The position numbers were made by a program, and so were the translations under genes. 64,000 nt of DNA from positions 14,262,501-14,326,500 of the forward strand of contig NC_065571.1 of the NCBI RefSeq assembly GCF_937616625.2. The letters run 5' to 3'. Below the pieces are notes generated by a model that was not told the DNA's origin, made no database searches, and saw only the letters and a list, made by a program, of their open reading frames with translations. Shown piece after piece: positions 10,504-22,168 of the stretch (within the stretch, counting starts at the first letter, position 1; each line of letters opens with the position of its first letter). This DNA is from Mercurialis annua. Its lineage: Eukaryota > Streptophyta > Magnoliopsida > Malpighiales > Euphorbiaceae.

Positions 10504-12404
10504 ATCATATTTAGGCCGAGTGAAGTGGTCCAAATTAACTAATATATATAGAAATTCATATCATATAGTTATCCTTGCATGCATTAATGTGCATACGTTT
10601 ATTCATTAGTTTTGGTTAGAATTATGCCAAATTTATGACGTTTAAGCAATATAGTGTTGGTATCATAGAGAGAGATTTAGAATTTATGTCATTTGAAATA
10701 GATATGTATGCAGCGGTTGTTGATCTCTCGAGACAGAATGAAACTTTGGGTAGTTTCAGCGAGGACAACGGTAGGTTAAGAGGGACCTTGAAATATCTAA
10801 AGGCATATGCAATGCAATCCAACAAAAAAGCTCTTGGTATATAATCGGGTAATAAGTCATGTAGGTCTATCCTTTCGGTCAAAAATCGTTCCCTCTTCAG
10901 AACATAATCCTCGGAGAAGTCGCTATTGTGAGCGCGATGCTCCGGATGTGCGTCTGCACCAGAAATTGTCCCATCCCGCAAGGTCCTTTTAAAAGACATT
11001 GAAAGCGGAAAGGGCCATGGGGTGCCCAGTATGCTTAGACTTATGACAGCCTAATAGCTTTATACTAGAAATGGATAACATGGCTCAGAATGCCTTTTCT
11101 ACCAACTAAATATCTTAATCACTTGTCAATGCATGAGATGTCGTGCATCGAATTAAAAGACCCGGGTTCTTGGACACAATCTGGTACCTGAGATATTGTT
11201 AATGTTATTGTTTTACCGGTATATCCCTTGTAATTATATCATGTTATTCATGCAATAACACATATAACATCAAATTCTCATCACACTAAGAAATAATTGG
11301 AGAACTTGATGAATTACGGGAAAGGAAGAAAAGGCAATAAAGTTATAAGCATGCATTATAGTAAAACGACTGACATATGACTTGAATTAGACTAACATTG
11401 ATAGTAGGGAATATGTAATCCTAGGAATGCATCTAACCTTCGGATCTCTAAAACATAATAGACAGATGTTGATGTTATTCGATTTGCATGCATAAAACCT
11501 AAACGAAATGCATAAAAATAAGTTGATTTTACTTATTACCATTTTGAATTCCTATACAACCCTTAGTTACATTTTTAATGGGAATCTTATGATTTTTATG
11601 TGTTTGATTTGTTTAAAATTAAAGTAACATGATTCTGTCATTAACCTATTCAAATTGAATGTGGACATAATTCAACGCATAAACAATTTTAACATGTCGA
11701 ACAAACAATTTAAATATGCAAGTTTAGAAATACTTTTGAACCTCTGAGGCGTCTGGTGTGTTTCTGTCAGTCGTTTGTAAATACAAACAAAAACGATTGC
11801 TTGAAATAATAAAATAATATTATGCAGATCGATACAATTCTACTGTTCCAAACGGAGTGTGATTCGAAGTTCAAACGAGTCTAGAAACGTGAAAATGAGA
11901 ACACTGGCAATGAATTGGCGCCATCCCATTGCGCCATTGGCTACAGGACGGGACTAGCTGACATGGACACGGTGCCAACTAAAGTTAGCGCCATGAAAAA
12001 GAGTTGTCAGCAGCATCAACCTTCCGGTGCTCTTCGAGAATTAGGTTTTCCATTTAATTCGACATTGAGGGGAGCAGCTACGGTTAGTTTATACAAAGAT
12101 TGTTGATTAAGACAAGGATATTTGATATACATTAATTGCGTGTTCTGATGGAGTAGGGAAGGACAACGTGTATATGTTTTATCTGCCGGTGGAGGAGCTG
12201 ATTGTGACGCCTTTCGGTTGACTTGGATAACAGGCTGGAGTTTGGGGGCATCTAATGCCTTTTGATAACGGTACCTAGTCGTACGCTGGTCGTGATCTTT
12301 ATATCTTTTAAGGCTGGTAATGGCATACTTCCTAAGGAGAAGAGTCATCCTTTGATGTATGTCGACTTGTATCATTATTACTTCTATCGTCCTCTAAGAT
12401 TTAT
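10504..12404. other. MATE upstream flank and unassigned sequence
   Basis: No gene is recognised. Overlapping open frames on both strands at 10622-10999 (125 codons on the minus strand, 69 on the plus) match no family I know. A short open frame at 12016-12375 on the minus strand lies just past the end of an LTR and could be retroelement-derived, but has no recognisable motif. Confidence 0.35.
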
Positions 12405-14016
12405 TGTCACGGTCCAAAATCTTGGGTCAAGACCTGCGCTAAGGAATGGGACTGGTAGTTTCGAAACCCATAACAAGCCTAAAGCCACTATGAATATTTC
12501 CCTTTTCAAAGCCATATAACATATATAATACGTTTTCAAAAAATCCCGTTAAAACTTTTTCTTTCGTTTAATATAAACACATTTCTGAAACCTGATATTG
12601 TAACACTTGACACCAGAGCGTAACTTACTTATCTCATAACATAAACCACCCTATTTCAAACACAATATAAAAACCTTTACATAATCATAAACCAGTATAA
12701 AATATGAAATACTGGTGAACAGTTTGTCTTTTATAAAATATCACATCTTTTCAATTATATACATATACAGTAGTTCAAATCAGAGTTTATATAAAATAAA
12801 GTGACTATTGAAAAGAGAAAAAGAAACTCCGCGATACCCACTATTGCAGCTCTATAGATAAGCTTGATATTAATCAAAATGACTTCCGGAATTATGGATG
12901 GAAGCCCGACCACATCGTACCTATATAAAATTGAAAGGGGAAATGTCTACGGAGTTAGTTAATGTTGAGTGAGACTACATATTTACTAAAGAACATAGTA
13001 AAATAAAATATCATAATAGGAAACTATATACTACACTAGATCCGGATCAAACCCTAATCTTCGATTTTCACATCATGACATACCATAAACGTCCATAATT
13101 AAACAATCCTCAAAATCATCCAATGAGTCCACACCGTATGTATAAGGCCGTTGTCTCAGACTTTGCTTGTTAAAGTATATGGGCAGTGAACTATGTTACC
13201 GTTACCTCATATCTGTATCAAGTTTTGGGCTGTGAAATATGTTACCGTTGCCTCTAACCTGTTTCATTATTCCTGCCATATTCTATAAGGATCATACACT
13301 TAATCTATATGACATACTGGTGATCACACAGTCCTATTGACGCCCAATAGGAAGCTTGTTTCTTCCAATCTTTATCAGTTTAAACATACATACATATATG
13401 CGATATTATTAAAATCACAATTTTAAGCTAATAAAACAGTTTTACACTAATATTCAAAAGTAAATTGCAAAATCACATAAGCCGTTATATTTCCCGAAAC
13501 ATATGCTCCTGGTAGCCTGTTAGTCAAACATCCTGGTGCTAGCACTCCGCGGATCAACAATTTATCGGATCTAATTGGGATTCAAATATGAAAACATAAT
13601 CAGACATCGAATCGCTAACTTTTTCGTAACGTATAAACGATAGACTTAAACACAACTTTCGTCTATAAACGACTCATTTATAACTTAGACCCATTCTGAT
13701 ATAAGCTTATAATCATCTTTTCTTTATTTGTCTTGATCAAACTATAACTTGATTAAAGTGTTGCAACGTTTTAATAAATAGATTACTTTCATTTCATTTA
13801 TCTTTTAATAACTCGAACATCCTCGGTTACGTCTAAAAGTCACTTAAAAACATTTTTGAACCTCGATCCAAGTTAGGAAAAACATGTCCAATAGAAAGCC
13901 CCCCCCCCCCCCCTTTAACTGACTGTGCGTCTGCACAGGACAAACTATGAATTTGGACAGTCCTGTATCGCGTTTGCATAACTTTTGCTATGCGTTCGCA
14001 CAACATGTAAGTTGTG

Positions 14017-15104
14017 TGATAGGAGAAAAATGCACCTATGTTTCAGAGTTGTTTTCATATGCTTTTGTTGTTCTTTGTCATGCTTTTAGAGGTTTTTGTG
14101 TGCCCTATTGTATGTGTGAGCATTTCAAGAATAACGGAGCATTATGAAGTCTTTTTGGTGTAAAGAAGGAAGGATCTATGCATTGGGAAAGGAGCGAAGT
14201 CTTGAAGCGACGAAACGAAAGAAAATGGGCTGAAACGAGGTAGAGCTCGATCGAGCCCCTACTTTAAGTGAAGGGCTCGATCGAGCCCTAAGGGTTAACC
14301 AAAGCAGAAACTTCTTTCAAGCTAGAGCTCGATCGAGCCCTCCCCCTTTAAGTGAGGAGCTCGATCGAGATAGAGGCAAAATACAGCTGAGAATTCAAAT
14401 TTTGCAAAAGACAAGACTTGTTTGGGGGTTGGTATGAAACTTGTTTAATGCATGATTTGGGTTAGGGTTTAGACTTGTTGTTGTTCTAATCACTGTGCTT
14501 AATGCTTGATCTAGTTTGATCTCCTAAAACATGTTAATAGGTTGATTAATGCTTTGAGAGAATGTTAATTAATTGGATAGATTATAGGATCCTAATTGTT
14601 AACACCATGAGAGTGGGTTAGGGATTAGGAAACATTAGAATTGATTATTAATTGCTACTTGGTTCGTTAATCGTGTTTAGTGCCACGATAGTGGATTAGG
14701 CTTGGTTCGTTGGCTCGTTAGCGGTTTTGTAGCTCTTTGAGGCTCGAGAGAGAGGGAGTTATGTTTTAGAAACGCTCAGTTTACGCTTGTTGCCTTAGCC
14801 CGATTCCCTTGATTGCATTACCAAAGTAGTAGTATCGACTCCCAAACTGTTTACCTATTAGTATCTCGTTTTAATTGTTAATCGTTTTAGTTTTTGTTGA
14901 TTGCTTGATTAAGTTATTGCTAGATTAAGTTGGTTTATGTCTTTTAGTTGTTAAACAAAACTAAATCTCGTTTTGCTAAGCGAATTATGATTCTAAAGAA
15001 AATTATTCTTATTTAACCTGTTATCCTCGTGAGTTCGACAACCTGGACTTGAAGTTCATTCTATATTACAAGTTGGCATTAGCACATGAGCGTTTTTACC
15101 AACA
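14017..15104 (+). mobile_element. Solo LTR (1088 bp) nested in an older LTR
   Basis: The element opens TGATAGGAG and closes TTTTTACCAACA, giving TG...CA ends. The flanking five bases are TTGTG and ATGTG, a target duplication with one change. The end sequence (ACAAGTTGGCATTAGCACA) resembles Athila-type Ty3/Gypsy LTRs as I recall them. It interrupts the minus-oriented LTR, whose homology continues on both sides. Four copies of the 12-bp palindrome GCTCGATCGAGC (the last one base short) lie at 14245-14369. The lack of any internal region suggests LTR-LTR recombination. Confidence 0.68.
14245..14369. repeat. Array of GCTCGATCGAGC palindromes
   Basis: Copies lie at 14245-14256, 14275-14286, 14327-14338 and 14359-14369 (the last ends ...GAGA). 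The first three are followed by CC or CCT, and two spacers share TTTAAGTGA. It sits inside the solo LTR, at a place comparable to the palindrome arrays of the other LTRs. Confidence 0.85.
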
Positions 15105-15835
15105 ATGTGCTCATGCACCACTCTGAGGTCGTTTCCCGGGCCGGTTTCGACATATTCCAAATCGCAAAAACCTCAAAAACAACAATTTAAACATAAACCG
15201 ACTCGATTCCGCATCGTACAACATATAAGTTGTGCTTATGTACAACCCGGGGTCGTTTCCCGAGCTGATTCCGACCTGCTCCAAATTGCTAAATTCAGAT
15301 GGAGCTAGTGTTCCTTGCCACAAGACAATTCCAAATTTTCCAGATTCGATCTGGTTGTATTTTCATGTTTCTGAGCTCGTCTAAGCTCGGAATATTTAAG
15401 ACATATTTCATCACCATACGATCGAAGGCGACAAATATTTTTTACGAAGCTTAGATCGACAATTCCAAATTAATTTTACTTTTCTTAGGTTCTTATAAAA
15501 TATTTCATAATCAATATCTTCAAATTTAATATCTTTTCTCATTTCATATTTCCATTACGTTTCACAATTACGTGATTTTCCACATATGTATTTCCATGGC
15601 ATATATATTGTTATATACCAAACCAATTTATTCTTTACCCATGTATATTTTATTCTACTATAATTAATATTTAATTATGTCAAGTTAATCGTTTTTCACT
15701 TTACATCACGTAATTCCATTCACGTCGACTTTGGCCAACCAATCGGTATTCTCGTTTTATTCTTCGACTCGACTTCCATTTAATTAAAACTTTGTTATTA
15801 ACATATAAACACAAATCAATCATATACACATATGC

Positions 15836-16100
15836 ATATCATTTGAATCCGGCATATTACGATTTCCAAACTCGTGACTCAAGTTTCATGTTGAAATTAT
15901 CCAAACTCAAAGTTTACAGATCTTCCAGATTTCGATTGTATAGTGATGAAACGTGGTTAACGCGGTGATACTTAGCTCTCGGGACCACTAATGAGTCAAC
16001 GCAGTGATACTTTTCTCTCGGGACTTATATGTATCATGTTACGATTTCCAAATTCGTCTGCAGATCTTCCATATTATGATATCCAAATTCGTTGAAATAG
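15836..16100 (+). mobile_element. LTR relic with hairpin modules
   Basis: Two modules of the type AACGC.GTGATACTT..CTCTCGGGAC are each enclosed by matching arms: GTGGT...ACCAC at 15953-15988 and AGTC...GACT at 15994-16025. This is the module style of the LTRs at 16372, 59136 and 61238. Repeats of ATTACGATTTCCAAA and CAGATCTTCCA surround them. No ends or coding region were found, so it is called a relic of the same LTR group. Confidence 0.45.
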
Positions 16101-16371
16101 ATATCGTTATTTTACTAAACTATGTCTATTTTTTGGTGGTATCTTAACTCTATCCTGAACTCAAAAAAATGAATCAAAGTGGTCTCAAATTAACCCCCAA
16201 TTGATATAATCATTATACAATATCATATACCATTCATATATTATCTATTTCATTTTGATAATAAGTGGTATTGAATCTAGGTCAACGACCTAATTGTTTT
16301 ACGAAAAAATCACATTTCAACTCAAGACCGTAATAATCGCAAAAAAAATTCCAATGTAAATCCATATTCTC

Positions 16372-18947
16372 TGTAATACCCCAAAATAATTAATTAGCTA
16401 ATTGGACCACGTGTCCAATTTTGATTAGCCAGAGTGGCAATATTAGAAGAATTTCTGAAAAGATAAAGTGAATAAGTTTCAAGTAGATCGGTTTTGGGAA
16501 ATTAGTTATGCGGAAATCAAGGTTATATTTCAATTCTAAAGTTAGAATTGGAATTAAAAGGAAAAATGTCAAGAAAAGCCCAAAATAAAGTGCAGGGACC
16601 AAAGTGGTAATTTAGCCACTTTATGTCGAAAATGGAAATTTATAAGTTTTGACGGGAAAATATTAATATTGGGATTCGTATTGTTTATCGGATATAAATA
16701 ATACGTATAAGTTATGATTAAAGTATTAATTGATTTGGTTATGGACTAAAGTGAACAAAAGAAAAGTTTAAAGGATGAATTGTGTTAATTAAAGAGAACA
16801 AGGATCAAAGAGGTATTTTAGCCAAGTGATATATAATTAAGGACATATGAATATGTTAAAATCAGAAGATGAATCAGAGAAGGATCCAGAAGCTAACGTT
16901 TCATTCCGATCGATAACTTCGTTTCTTCGCCGTTTCGCCGTTCGGCGTCCGTTTCGAGCGATTTTCGCGGCAAACTCTTCGGAATTGGAAGCTCTATCAA
17001 TCCTAAGCTTCAAATTAAGGTAAATATCTCGAAATTTGGTGTTAAACTCGAAGAATAGGGGCTGTTTCGTATAGGAAGTTTCGTTCGAATCGTACGGTTA
17101 GGAATCGAGTTGTTTTTGACGTTTTTGAGTTGTAAAATGATAAGATAAGTGTTTAAATGAATTGGGTATGAAGTGGTATGAGTTTTGGGAGTTTTGGAGC
17201 CCCGGAAATGGCTCAGAGGCGCCGGAAAAGACGCTGCACACGTCGGTGCACGACGTGCTGCACTTCAGCACGTCGTGCAGGCGCACGACGTGCACCACAA
17301 GGGTGCACGACGTGCACCAAGGGGGTGCACGACGTGCACCATGAAGGGCACGACGTGCCCTTCACAAAAATTGAAGGGCACGACGTGCCAAGGTGACACG
17401 ACGTGCCCTAACTCGACCCGGATCTCCGTGGGACTTCCGGGAGTGAAATTGAGCCTCCGATAGCTTGATTTGAGTGTGAAACTCAGTCAAATGTCCTGAA
17501 ATGGAGGTAAAACATTATAGAAGTGAATGTTAATTAGTTAAGAAAAGTCATATAATTCTCGAGTACGAGGAATAGTACTCGATAAGTCGCAAGTACGACT
17601 AAGGATCATCGAGTTTAGAAGCAAACTAGAAATGGAATCTAATCAACTTAAACTTAGAACTTAAAAGTATTATACGTATAAGAATGCGAGAATCACGTCT
17701 AACTATTAACGATTTATCAGACGTGTCAGCAAGTAGTGGAGTCAGTAGAAGCGGACTAGCAAGGGCATATCATCTCATCGACCATATTTGTGATTGGATT
17801 GCGGTCACTGTGAGTTGCACTTTACTTTCGTGTATTATCGATTAATATTATTTTGACATCATATTATATATATATATATACTGTTTATATGCATCGCACT
17901 ATATATATATATATGAATTGCTGATATGCTACATGTTTTGATTAAGTTTTATGTACGAGAACCTAGTATACGATCCAACGAAACTAGCTACCTATTGGGT
18001 GTCAATAGGCTGTGTGATCACCAGTAATTGAGTCAGTCTAGCGTGTCTGACTATAAGATATGATTTGAGATGCATGCATGGTTTGATTATGAAAGCTATG
18101 ATATGGATGCGATACGAGAGTGAACTCGGTTGCAGTGTAACCTGAGCCCCGTATCTAGTAGGTTGGACCTACCAGTGGGTTGGACCCACCTCTTTGGGAT
18201 TAAGAGATATGTTCTGACTGACGTGGTTGAACGTGAACGCTCCCGGGTCAGACTATTGGAATCAGTATGATTTGAAAAATAGTGAGTTACGTTATGTTTC
18301 AGGATTTTAGTTTCGAAAGGATCGAGTACTTGTTCATATGTATTTTTGTATTAATGTTGATTTAAAATGCGATGCTATACTTCTATAATAATACCGTTAG
18401 TAAATGCAAACTCACTCAGTATTTTCCCAAATACTGACCCCTCACCTTTGATGTCTTTCAGGTGCTTAGCTTGTGGACTTAGCTAGAGGCCAATTTTGAA
18501 GTCCAGAAGTCAGCTGTATATGTTAGTTTCTGACTTCTGTGAGTGCTGCAGTAGTGGTCCTGTGTCAGTAGTATAGTAGCCTAGTCAGCAGTTCATTTTG
18601 ATTGTATATATTAACTGCTGTTATTATTTTATATACATTTTGATAGGCTACGTGTTTAGTATATGATCCACGGCCCCAGGTGCCGGTGAGATGTTTGAAA
18701 CACTAACTGATGTATATAGTACCGCGAGGCCAGTTCGTACAAGGTACGGTAACTAGAGCCCGCGAGGTTTTGATACAGTTAGTGTAAATGTATAATTATA
18801 TGTACATTCGCTTTCGTTGTTTGATATTGTTTATTTTATATTATATTTGCGAAAAATAAATTGTGATTTTAGGCTTGCTACGGGTTCCGGAGCTACCACT
18901 CCCGTTCCCTAGCGCCGGTTGCGGCTCAATAGTTTTGGGTCGTGACA
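16372..18947 (+). mobile_element. Ty3/Gypsy solo LTR (2576 bp) with perfect 5-bp TSD
   Basis: It starts TGTAATACCCC and ends TTTTGGGTCGTGACA, with TG...CA termini, flanked by identical TTCTC (16367-16371 and 18948-18952). No polypurine tract, primer binding site or coding sequence is attached, so this is a solo LTR left by recombination. Parts in order: AT-rich 5' third; G/C palindrome array 17215-17408; family hairpin CCTATTGGGTGTCAATAGG at 17991-18009; a chain of small hairpins 18111-18252; conserved 3' end GGGTTCCGGAGCTACCACTC. The start motif suits chromovirus (Tekay/Del-like) LTRs, from memory. The long open frames at 17160-17460 come from the G/C array, not from a gene. Confidence 0.88.
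17246..17408. repeat. Array of GCACGACGTGC near-palindromes
   Basis: About eight copies of GCACGACGTGC (one as GCACGTCGTGC) are packed into 165 bases. Several have extended symmetric flanks such as GGTGCACGACGTGCACC and AAGGGCACGACGTGCCCTT. G+C content is far above the surrounding DNA. It lies about 0.9 kb from the start of the solo LTR. Confidence 0.9.
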
Positions 18948-19097
18948 TTCTCACTACACCAATCCATGTATTGATTATATATAACCCAAATGTCAATTAT
19001 CACAAATACGACACATGTCACGTCGAGATTTCAATAATTTTACACGTCACTCATAAAAAAACTGACATCATGAAGTGCAGAGTATTACAATGAGGTT

Positions 19098-19375
19098 GAC
19101 AATGAATGCCCCATGATCCTTGGGCGTCTGTTAATGAACAAGAAGATTGCATTTATTAATGTGAATTATGAGAGACTGTCTTTGCACCTCATTAAAAAAA
19201 TTCAAATTTGACATGAAAAGCAGTATCTGCAAACCCTTAAAAAAGAGAAAGTTCATGAGTGTTGATGTGATCGATGAACTGGTATATGAGCACCTAGAGG
19301 GAAATATTAAACTGATCACCTCTTTGAATGAAAAAGGTGTTAAGCCATGATTTCTTAATACAGTCTTCAAACCCA
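19098..19375 (+). pseudogene. Ty3/Gypsy (Athila/Tat-like) protease-region relic
   Basis: The plus strand reads CPMILGRLLMNKKIAFINVN then a frame that gives FDMKSSICKPLKKRKFMSVD and VIDELVYEHLEG. This resembles the end of the retropepsin (PxILGRPFL...A.IDV) and the linker before reverse transcriptase in Athila/Tat elements. Stops and frame changes separate the pieces, and no flanking LTR or RT remains. Confidence 0.55.
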
Positions 19376-20083
19376 TTTAGTTTTTTGTATTTTCATTTAT
19401 TTTAATTAGTTGTTAATATAAGTTTTACATAATAAAATTAAAGTTATATTGTTAAACAAATAAGAAATAACAAGATAGGTGATTAAATAACAAAATCTCT
19501 ACGGGAAAGATGTATGCTACATTACTTAAGATGACTCCGTACTCTTGTGGATTTTCGCCGACACTAGAATTTGGTACATATCTAAAGGAATGTGGTATTA
19601 TTTCATAATTTACTCCACTAAAAAACAACTTCATTGTGTATCGGAAAAGAGAAAAAATGTATTGTTGGACATGGTACGGTTAATGATGAGAAATGCCGAC
19701 TTACCTTAATTTTGTTGGTCGATATGTGATGAACCCTGAGATTTGTGAATGATGATTTTGTTTTAATAAATTAGTATATATTGAGATTGTTTTTGATTTA
19801 TTTGTATCTTGAGTTAAGAAAATCTAGAGTCTTATTTCATATTTGATGCATTTATACAAATTGAGAAGTCATATATGTGTTTTAATCGTTCTATAACAGC
19901 AATAATCGCTTGGGATACTAGAGATAGATTTACAAGATATTTAAGACTTTAATATAAAAAAAAACATAAATCTTTAGTGATGCCTTAAATTTATGCGGTT
20001 ATAAAAAGGTTTCAAACAGGAGGCTTATTATTAAAACTTGTTCACTTTGAGAAAGGGAAAAAGTTAGCTAAATGTATACCTTG
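19376..20083. other. AT-rich intergenic sequence
   Basis: No gene, repeat array or clear element ends were seen on either strand. Confidence 0.4.
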
Positions 20084-20245
20084 TCGTTGCTAATTTAGCT
20101 ACAGATCACGAAATTCGTCGCTAAATTACTGACAGATTTTTTGCGTTGCTAACAGTTTAGCGACCAAAGATTAAAAGGTCTTAGCGATGGATTTAACTCA
20201 ATTAGCGACGGAAAAATATGTCGGTACGACAATTTTCTAATAGTG
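20084..20245. mobile_element. CACTA transposon terminal fragment (diverged)
   Basis: It ends TTTTCTAATAGTG, which on the minus strand is CACTATTAGAAAA. Inside are degenerate copies of the AGCGACGGA/TCCGTCGCTAA subterminal repeat (for example TTCGTCGCTAAAT and ATTAGCGACGGAAAA). The orientation matches the element at 1-470, but this copy is more decayed. No opposite end was found. Confidence 0.65.
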
Positions 20246-20440
20246 ATATAATCCTTGTGGATACCCGAAAACCATTGTACTAGGTATACGATAGGTGCAT
20301 TTTCCTATTTAATATTTCTAGCGTATACATATAACAAAAGAAATCTATAAAATTCTAATATAAATTTTCTAATATAAATTTTCAAGAGACAGATTTGCTA
20401 AAAACTAAAAACAATTAACCTCTACAACCTAAACTCCGCC

Positions 20441-22135
20441 ATGCAAAACCCTAAACTCTTCCTCCCCCACCAAAACACTAACCCTAACCACCATGAAACC
20501 ACCACCTCCGGCAACATCCCACACCAAAACCCCAACCCCGTTAACTCAGGAGCACACAATGGAATCATCGTACCAGGACAATCTTCACAAACATCAGCTG
20601 CAAATCATCAATCTCAGGTGATCTACTTCGAGAATTTTCCACGGAATTGGAAACCATATGATTTGGAAAAAGCCTTTGCAAAATACAAGGTTTATGGTAG
20701 AGTTTCCCTTGCACAGAAACTATCTAAACGTGGGTGCAATTTCGGATTTTTCAGACCAGTTAATGGCTCGGAATTAGTTTGGATTCTATCACAGCTGAAC
20801 ATGATTATCATAGGGCAATTCAGACTGCGGGCCTACCGTTCTCGATACTCTGGTGTTTCAAATCCAGATGTTAAGTCAATTCCAAAGCAACAGGTAGTGC
20901 AGAAACATAATTTAATTGTGAAACAATCTCTTCGAGATAACAGGTCTTACGCCAATGTGATTAAACCAGTTAATAGCAATGTTAACTCTCAGAATGCATC
21001 TCCTACAGAAAAGATTACCCTTAATCTGGATCAACAGAAGGTAACTGTGAGTAATATGGATTGGCTAGAACGCTCAATTGTGGCAAGAGTAAACTCGGTT
21101 CAATCAGTTATGCAGGCAAAAAATTATTTACTATCTAAAGAAATAATTTTTGATAACGTTTCTATTATGGGGGGTTGCTGGATTCTTATTACTTTTGATT
21201 CTATCTTAGATGCTATGTTGTTCTTGGATGGGAAGTCCAAACAATTGATGGATTTTTTCCATTCTTTTTCGAAGGGAATTGATTTTAACTCCCCTACTCT
21301 TCGTATGACATGGCTTTCAATATCAGGTGTCCCTCTATCGTTATGGTCTCCAGAGGTTTTCACAGAGATTGCTAACTGTTTCGGAGAGGCCATTAAGGTT
21401 CACCCTTTGGTTTATGTGAAAGAAAGGTTAGATTCAGGTTCGGTGTTGATTACGACAACGGATGGATGGATAAATAGAACGCTTCCTGTGGTCTTGGGAG
21501 ATTTTAGCTTTATGATTCACGCTTTTGAAGTGGATCAACCAATTTATTTTGGAAAGAATGTTGATACAGATTCTGAGTTTGAATTTTCAGATGAAGATTC
21601 TGCAGGCACAAATCAACATCCTTTCAGGGATGTGGAACAGAAACAATCGGTATCCTCTGGAACAAATGATAATGAGAACCTGAGCCTAGCAACACCTTCA
21701 TTGAATGGAATGGACATTTCCTTTTCTAAGACAGCAGACTTGATTTCTGTTGAGAAATCAGACTCTCCAACACCAGGAATTGAAACTGCAGTTCTCGAAT
21801 CTGCAGCAGCTGTACCTACTAATTCTCCGGTGATTTCGAGTAACTTTACAGTCAGAAAAAAGCAATCTCATAAACAGCTATCCTCAAGAGGAAGCTTGAT
21901 TTCTTGCTCAGATCATTTACCTTCAGATAATCAGGTATCAGATAGCAATTTTGAAAATATGAACAGGCTTATTTTATCTGCAAAAGAGAAGGCAGAAGCT
22001 GGATGCTTCGAGGAGGCACTGAAAATATGGGATGTGGGACATTCTCTGGGTTTACTACACAGCAATTCAAAGGCTGATGCGGTGAAACAACTTCTCAAGA
22101 ACCTACAACAAGATTTGAAAAATCAGAAATCTTAA
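20441..22135 (+). CDS. LINE ORF1: RRM plus DUF4283-like RNA-binding protein
   Basis: A 564-residue protein. In L1-type elements ORF1 binds the element RNA and forms the retrotransposition particle with ORF2. The N-terminal 60 residues are Asn/Pro/His-rich. An RRM-like domain follows at about 65-145 (RNP2-like VIYFENFP; RNP1-like RGCNFGFFRPV). Residues about 200-370 resemble the DUF4283 fold found in plant LINEs (WLERSIVARV, GGCWILITFDS, ISGVPLSLWSPEVFTEIA). A low-complexity acidic/Ser region follows, then a C-terminal block, about 508-560 (NMNRLILSA, GCFEEALKIWDVGHSLGLL), that the second LINE of this window also has. ORF2 begins 33 nt after the stop. Domain calls are from sequence pattern and memory. 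Confidence 0.85.
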   Translation: MQNPKLFLPHQNTNPNHHETTTSGNIPHQNPNPVNSGAHNGIIVPGQSSQTSAANHQSQVIYFENFPRNWKPYDLEKAFAKYKVYGRVSLAQKLSKRGCNFGFFRPVNGSELVWILSQLNMIIIGQFRLRAYRSRYSGVSNPDVKSIPKQQVVQKHNLIVKQSLRDNRSYANVIKPVNSNVNSQNASPTEKITLNLDQQKVTVSNMDWLERSIVARVNSVQSVMQAKNYLLSKEIIFDNVSIMGGCWILITFDSILDAMLFLDGKSKQLMDFFHSFSKGIDFNSPTLRMTWLSISGVPLSLWSPEVFTEIANCFGEAIKVHPLVYVKERLDSGSVLITTTDGWINRTLPVVLGDFSFMIHAFEVDQPIYFGKNVDTDSEFEFSDEDSAGTNQHPFRDVEQKQSVSSGTNDNENLSLATPSLNGMDISFSKTADLISVEKSDSPTPGIETAVLESAAAVPTNSPVISSNFTVRKKQSHKQLSSRGSLISCSDHLPSDNQVSDSNFENMNRLILSAKEKAEAGCFEEALKIWDVGHSLGLLHSNSKADAVKQLLKNLQQDLKNQKS

Positions 22136-22168
22136 GTATTTATTTCTTTCAAGGCTTTTAATTTTTCA

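Larger units (their letters stand above)
12405..15330 (-). mobile_element. Diverged Ty3/Gypsy LTR, interrupted by a second LTR
   Basis: On the plus strand it opens TGTCACGGTCCAAAATC, and GCGCTAAGGAATGGG then TTTCGAAACCCATAACAAGC follow. This is the reverse complement of the 3' end shared by the LTRs at 16372, 59136 and 61238. The family hairpin CCTATTGACGCCCAATAGG is present at 13333-13351, and short G/C palindromes (CTGTGCGTCTGCACAG near 13924) follow a run of about 15 C's at 13901-13915. It is split at 14017-15104 by a solo LTR. Homology resumes with GGTCGTTTCCCGGG at 15128. The 5' boundary of the LTR is not clear. No internal coding region is attached. Confidence 0.65.

Noticed and set aside
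10658..10670. TGGTATCATAGAG, like a primer binding site
   Set aside because: The match stops after nine bases, no LTR-like end precedes it and no gag follows.
10622..10999. 125-codon minus-strand and 69-codon plus-strand open frames
   Set aside because: No recognisable domain and overlapping on opposite strands; not enough to call a gene.
17162..17463. Three overlapping Arg/His/Thr-rich open frames
   Set aside because: All come from the GCACGACGTGC array, where CG-rich repeats lack stops in several frames.
18951..18965. CACTACACCAATCC as a CACTA element start
   Set aside because: It is the TSD plus flank of the solo LTR; no subterminal repeats follow and no matching TSD with the end at 20245.
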